Below, one piece after another: positions 4,081 to 5,605 of a stretch of DNA of 5,605 bases; the first letter of the stretch is position 1; the number at the start of each line of letters is the position of its first letter. The translations under genes were made by a program, and so were the position numbers. The DNA is taken from assembly GCA_005773755.1 (NCBI GenBank), contig SXHE01000125.1:1-5605 (forward strand), read 5' to 3'. The stretch comes from Planctomycetia bacterium (GTDB lineage Bacteria > Planctomycetota > Planctomycetia > Gemmatales > Gemmataceae). The notes beneath the pieces are model-generated. The model did no database searches and was not told the DNA's origin. It worked only from the letters and a program-made list of their open reading frames with translations.

Positions 4081-5605
4081 TCGCCGCGTGGGAGTTGCGC
4101 CGGCTGGCCCGGCGCGGGCTGGCCCTGCGCGCCTGGCTCGTCCTCCTGTACGCCCTGGTCCTCGCATTCGTCGGGTTCGCCGCGGTCTGGTTCTTCCCGC
4201 TCCCCGTGCGCGACCTGCTGGACATGAACGTGCGCCTCGCGCCCGCCGAGAGCGCGGCGTTCGCCCACGCGCTCGCGCTGGTGCTGCTCGAAGCGCAACT
4301 CGTCGCGGTGGTCGCCCTCACGCCCGCGCTGGCGGCAGCGGCGGTCTCCGAAGAGAAGGACCGACACACGCTCCCACTGCTCCTGACGACACTTCTGACC
4401 GACCGCGAGATCGTCTTCGGCAAGGCGGCCGGGCGGGTCGCGTTCGTGCTGGCCGCGGTGCTCGCGAGCGCGCCGCTTCTGTCCCTCGTGCTGTTCTTTG
4501 GCGGGTTGAACGGCGCGTTCCTCGCGGCCGGGTACGCGCTCATCGCGGGCACGGCGGTGCTGTGTGGCGCGATCGGCGTGAGCGCCGCGTGTGCCGCCCC
4601 GGACCTGCGCGCGGCGGTGCTTCGCTCCTACGGGCGCACGGCGATTCTGGTGTGCGGCGCGTTCGTGCCGCCGCTGGTGTTCGCCAGCCCGTTCGTGCTG
4701 CTGGCGTTCGTTCACCGCGACCCCGGCGGCGCGCGGGCGCTCGCGGCCGGCTACGGCTACCCGCTGGTGCAGGTGCTCGTCGGCCTGGTGCTGTTGGAGC
4801 GCGCCGCCCGCGTGCTGCGGCTGCGCGAGCCGAGCGCCGGCCCGCCACCGGCTACCGCGTTCCCGGAGCCGCCGCGCCCCGCCGACCCGCCGCTGATCCA
4901 GCCCGAAGACGAGGTGCCCCCGGACCTGCCGCCACTGGACGCGGCCAACCCGGTGCTGTGGAAGGAGCGCTGCATCGGGCGCAGCGCGTGGGCCGTGCCC
5001 GTGTTCGCGCGCGTCGCGGGCGTTGTCGCGGGGGTGCTGGCGGTCGTGCTGTTCGGCGCGGGCGTTTGGGTCGCGATGCAGCGCGCACAGGCCGCTTTCG
5101 ACCCGACCCGCGCCGAAGAACTGGTCCGCCGTTCGCGCGCGCGGGACGCGGCCGGCTGGCTGCTGTTGAGCGCGGGCACGTTCGCCGCCGGGCGCTACCT
5201 GATGCCCGTCGCCGCCGGGATCAGCGGGGCCATCGCGGGCGAGCGGTTCCGCCGCACCCTCGACCCCCTACTCTGCACCGCGCTGGACCGGCGCGCGCTG
5301 TTGCGGGCAAAGGTGCAGGCGCACGCCGAGCGCGGCACCGTGTTCGGCGCGGTCGCGGTGGCCGCGGTCGGCATGGCGTTCACCGCGGCGGGCGAGGTGC
5401 AACTGGGCGCGTCGGCCGCGGCGCTGGTGATGACCGGGGCGTGGCTCGTGGTCGCGCTGGGGGCGCGGCTCACCGTGCGGTGCGCGACCGACACGCGCGC
5501 CTTCCGACTGCTGCTCCCGGTCGCGGTGCTCGCGCTCGGCTGGCCGTTAGGCGTGTGGCTGCTTCTGCGCGAAGACATCCCGCGCGACCTGCTGACCCGC
5601 GCCCT
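4062..5605 (+). CDS. ABC-2-type transporter permease, apparently two fused permease units (3' end outside window)
   Basis: The frame is open from GTG 4062 to the window edge: 514 codons plus two bases, no stop. The product is an inner-membrane permease that should pair with an ATPase not seen here; substrate unknown. Hydrophobic segments lie near residues 25-46, 67-95, 123-148, 151-178, 192-217 and 228-246. A Pro-rich linker (about 256-293) follows, then segments near 312-338, 364-392, 424-443, 447-468 and 481-502. The ABC-2 signature E(K/R)...TL..LL.T occurs twice: EEKDRHTLPLLLTT (97-110) and GERFRRTLDPLLCT (393-406). These align without gaps to K121/K417, sharing E, R, T, L, L, L, T, R and K. 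Each half also opens with a similar P...W.E block (6-11 and 297-302). So this appears to be a duplicated, fused permease. GTG 4062 begins one base after the upstream TAG, which suggests coupled translation; a weak GGGA (4050-4053) is the only ribosome site. A rare TTA leucine codon is at 5547-5549. Confidence 0.85.
   Translation, partial: MGRIGPLAAWELRRLARRGLALRAWLVLLYALVLAFVGFAAVWFFPLPVRDLLDMNVRLAPAESAAFAHALALVLLEAQLVAVVALTPALAAAAVSEEKDRHTLPLLLTTLLTDREIVFGKAAGRVAFVLAAVLASAPLLSLVLFFGGLNGAFLAAGYALIAGTAVLCGAIGVSAACAAPDLRAAVLRSYGRTAILVCGAFVPPLVFASPFVLLAFVHRDPGGARALAAGYGYPLVQVLVGLVLLERAARVLRLREPSAGPPPATAFPEPPRPADPPLIQPEDEVPPDLPPLDAANPVLWKERCIGRSAWAVPVFARVAGVVAGVLAVVLFGAGVWVAMQRAQAAFDPTRAEELVRRSRARDAAGWLLLSAGTFAAGRYLMPVAAGISGAIAGERFRRTLDPLLCTALDRRALLRAKVQAHAERGTVFGAVAVAAVGMAFTAAGEVQLGASAAALVMTGAWLVVALGARLTVRCATDTRAFRLLLPVAVLALGWPLGVWLLLREDIPRDLLTRA

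Noticed and set aside
3329..4715. Overlapping minus-strand open frames opposite the end of the ribbon protein and the start of the permease
   Set aside because: They are Arg/Ala/Ser-rich with no motifs or ribosome sites, and the plus-strand genes explain the region.
5195..5578. Minus-strand open frame of 127 residues opposite the permease
   Set aside because: It is Ser/Ala/Arg/Thr-rich shadow of the membrane-protein codons, with no motif or ribosome site.

Overview
The window is very GC-rich and its protein-coding style suggests a planctomycete, most likely of the Gemmataceae (Gemmata-like). The reasons are GC-biased third codon positions, a cytosolic Hanks-type kinase, and a large membrane protein that opens with the planctomycete-style ribbon CxxC...G+..C..C....IP. 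This assignment is inferred from protein character alone. There is no rRNA or marker gene in the window.

Layout, left to right. Bases 1-69 hold a pyrimidine/TG-rich stretch with a short degenerate repeat. A small three-helix membrane protein of unknown function follows (70-633, +). A 147-base intergenic region then carries a short dyad and a candidate extended -10 promoter. It leads into a Ser/Thr protein kinase (781-1776, +) with a GTG start and intact catalytic residues but HGD in place of HRD and DHG in place of DFG. The kinase meets a 68-residue, Cys-rich candidate lipoprotein on the other strand (1773-1979, -) tail to tail. Their stop codons overlap by 4 bases, and a GC-only inverted repeat lies just inside the lipoprotein gene. 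A 164-base divergent intergenic region holds a good sigma70-like promoter facing right, a weaker one facing left, and the lipoprotein's strong GGAGG site.

The right half looks like one transcription unit. It begins with a 638-residue protein that has two tandem zinc ribbons, one membrane span and a large helical C-terminal region (2144-4060, +). One base later comes an ABC-2-type permease (4062 to beyond the window end, +). The permease has no stop inside the window. Its sequence shows two similar halves, so it looks like two ABC-2 permease units fused in one chain.

How the genes work together is only partly readable. The ribbon protein and the permease are probably translationally coupled; a hairpin covering the permease GTG start supports this. 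An ATPase partner for the permease is expected but is not in the window. The kinase and the lipoprotein are neighbours by convergence only, with no direct evidence of a shared task. The most unusual nucleotide feature is a perfect 27-base palindrome lying exactly on nine codons inside the ribbon-protein gene. I found no CRISPR array, tRNA, rRNA, transposase or phage gene.
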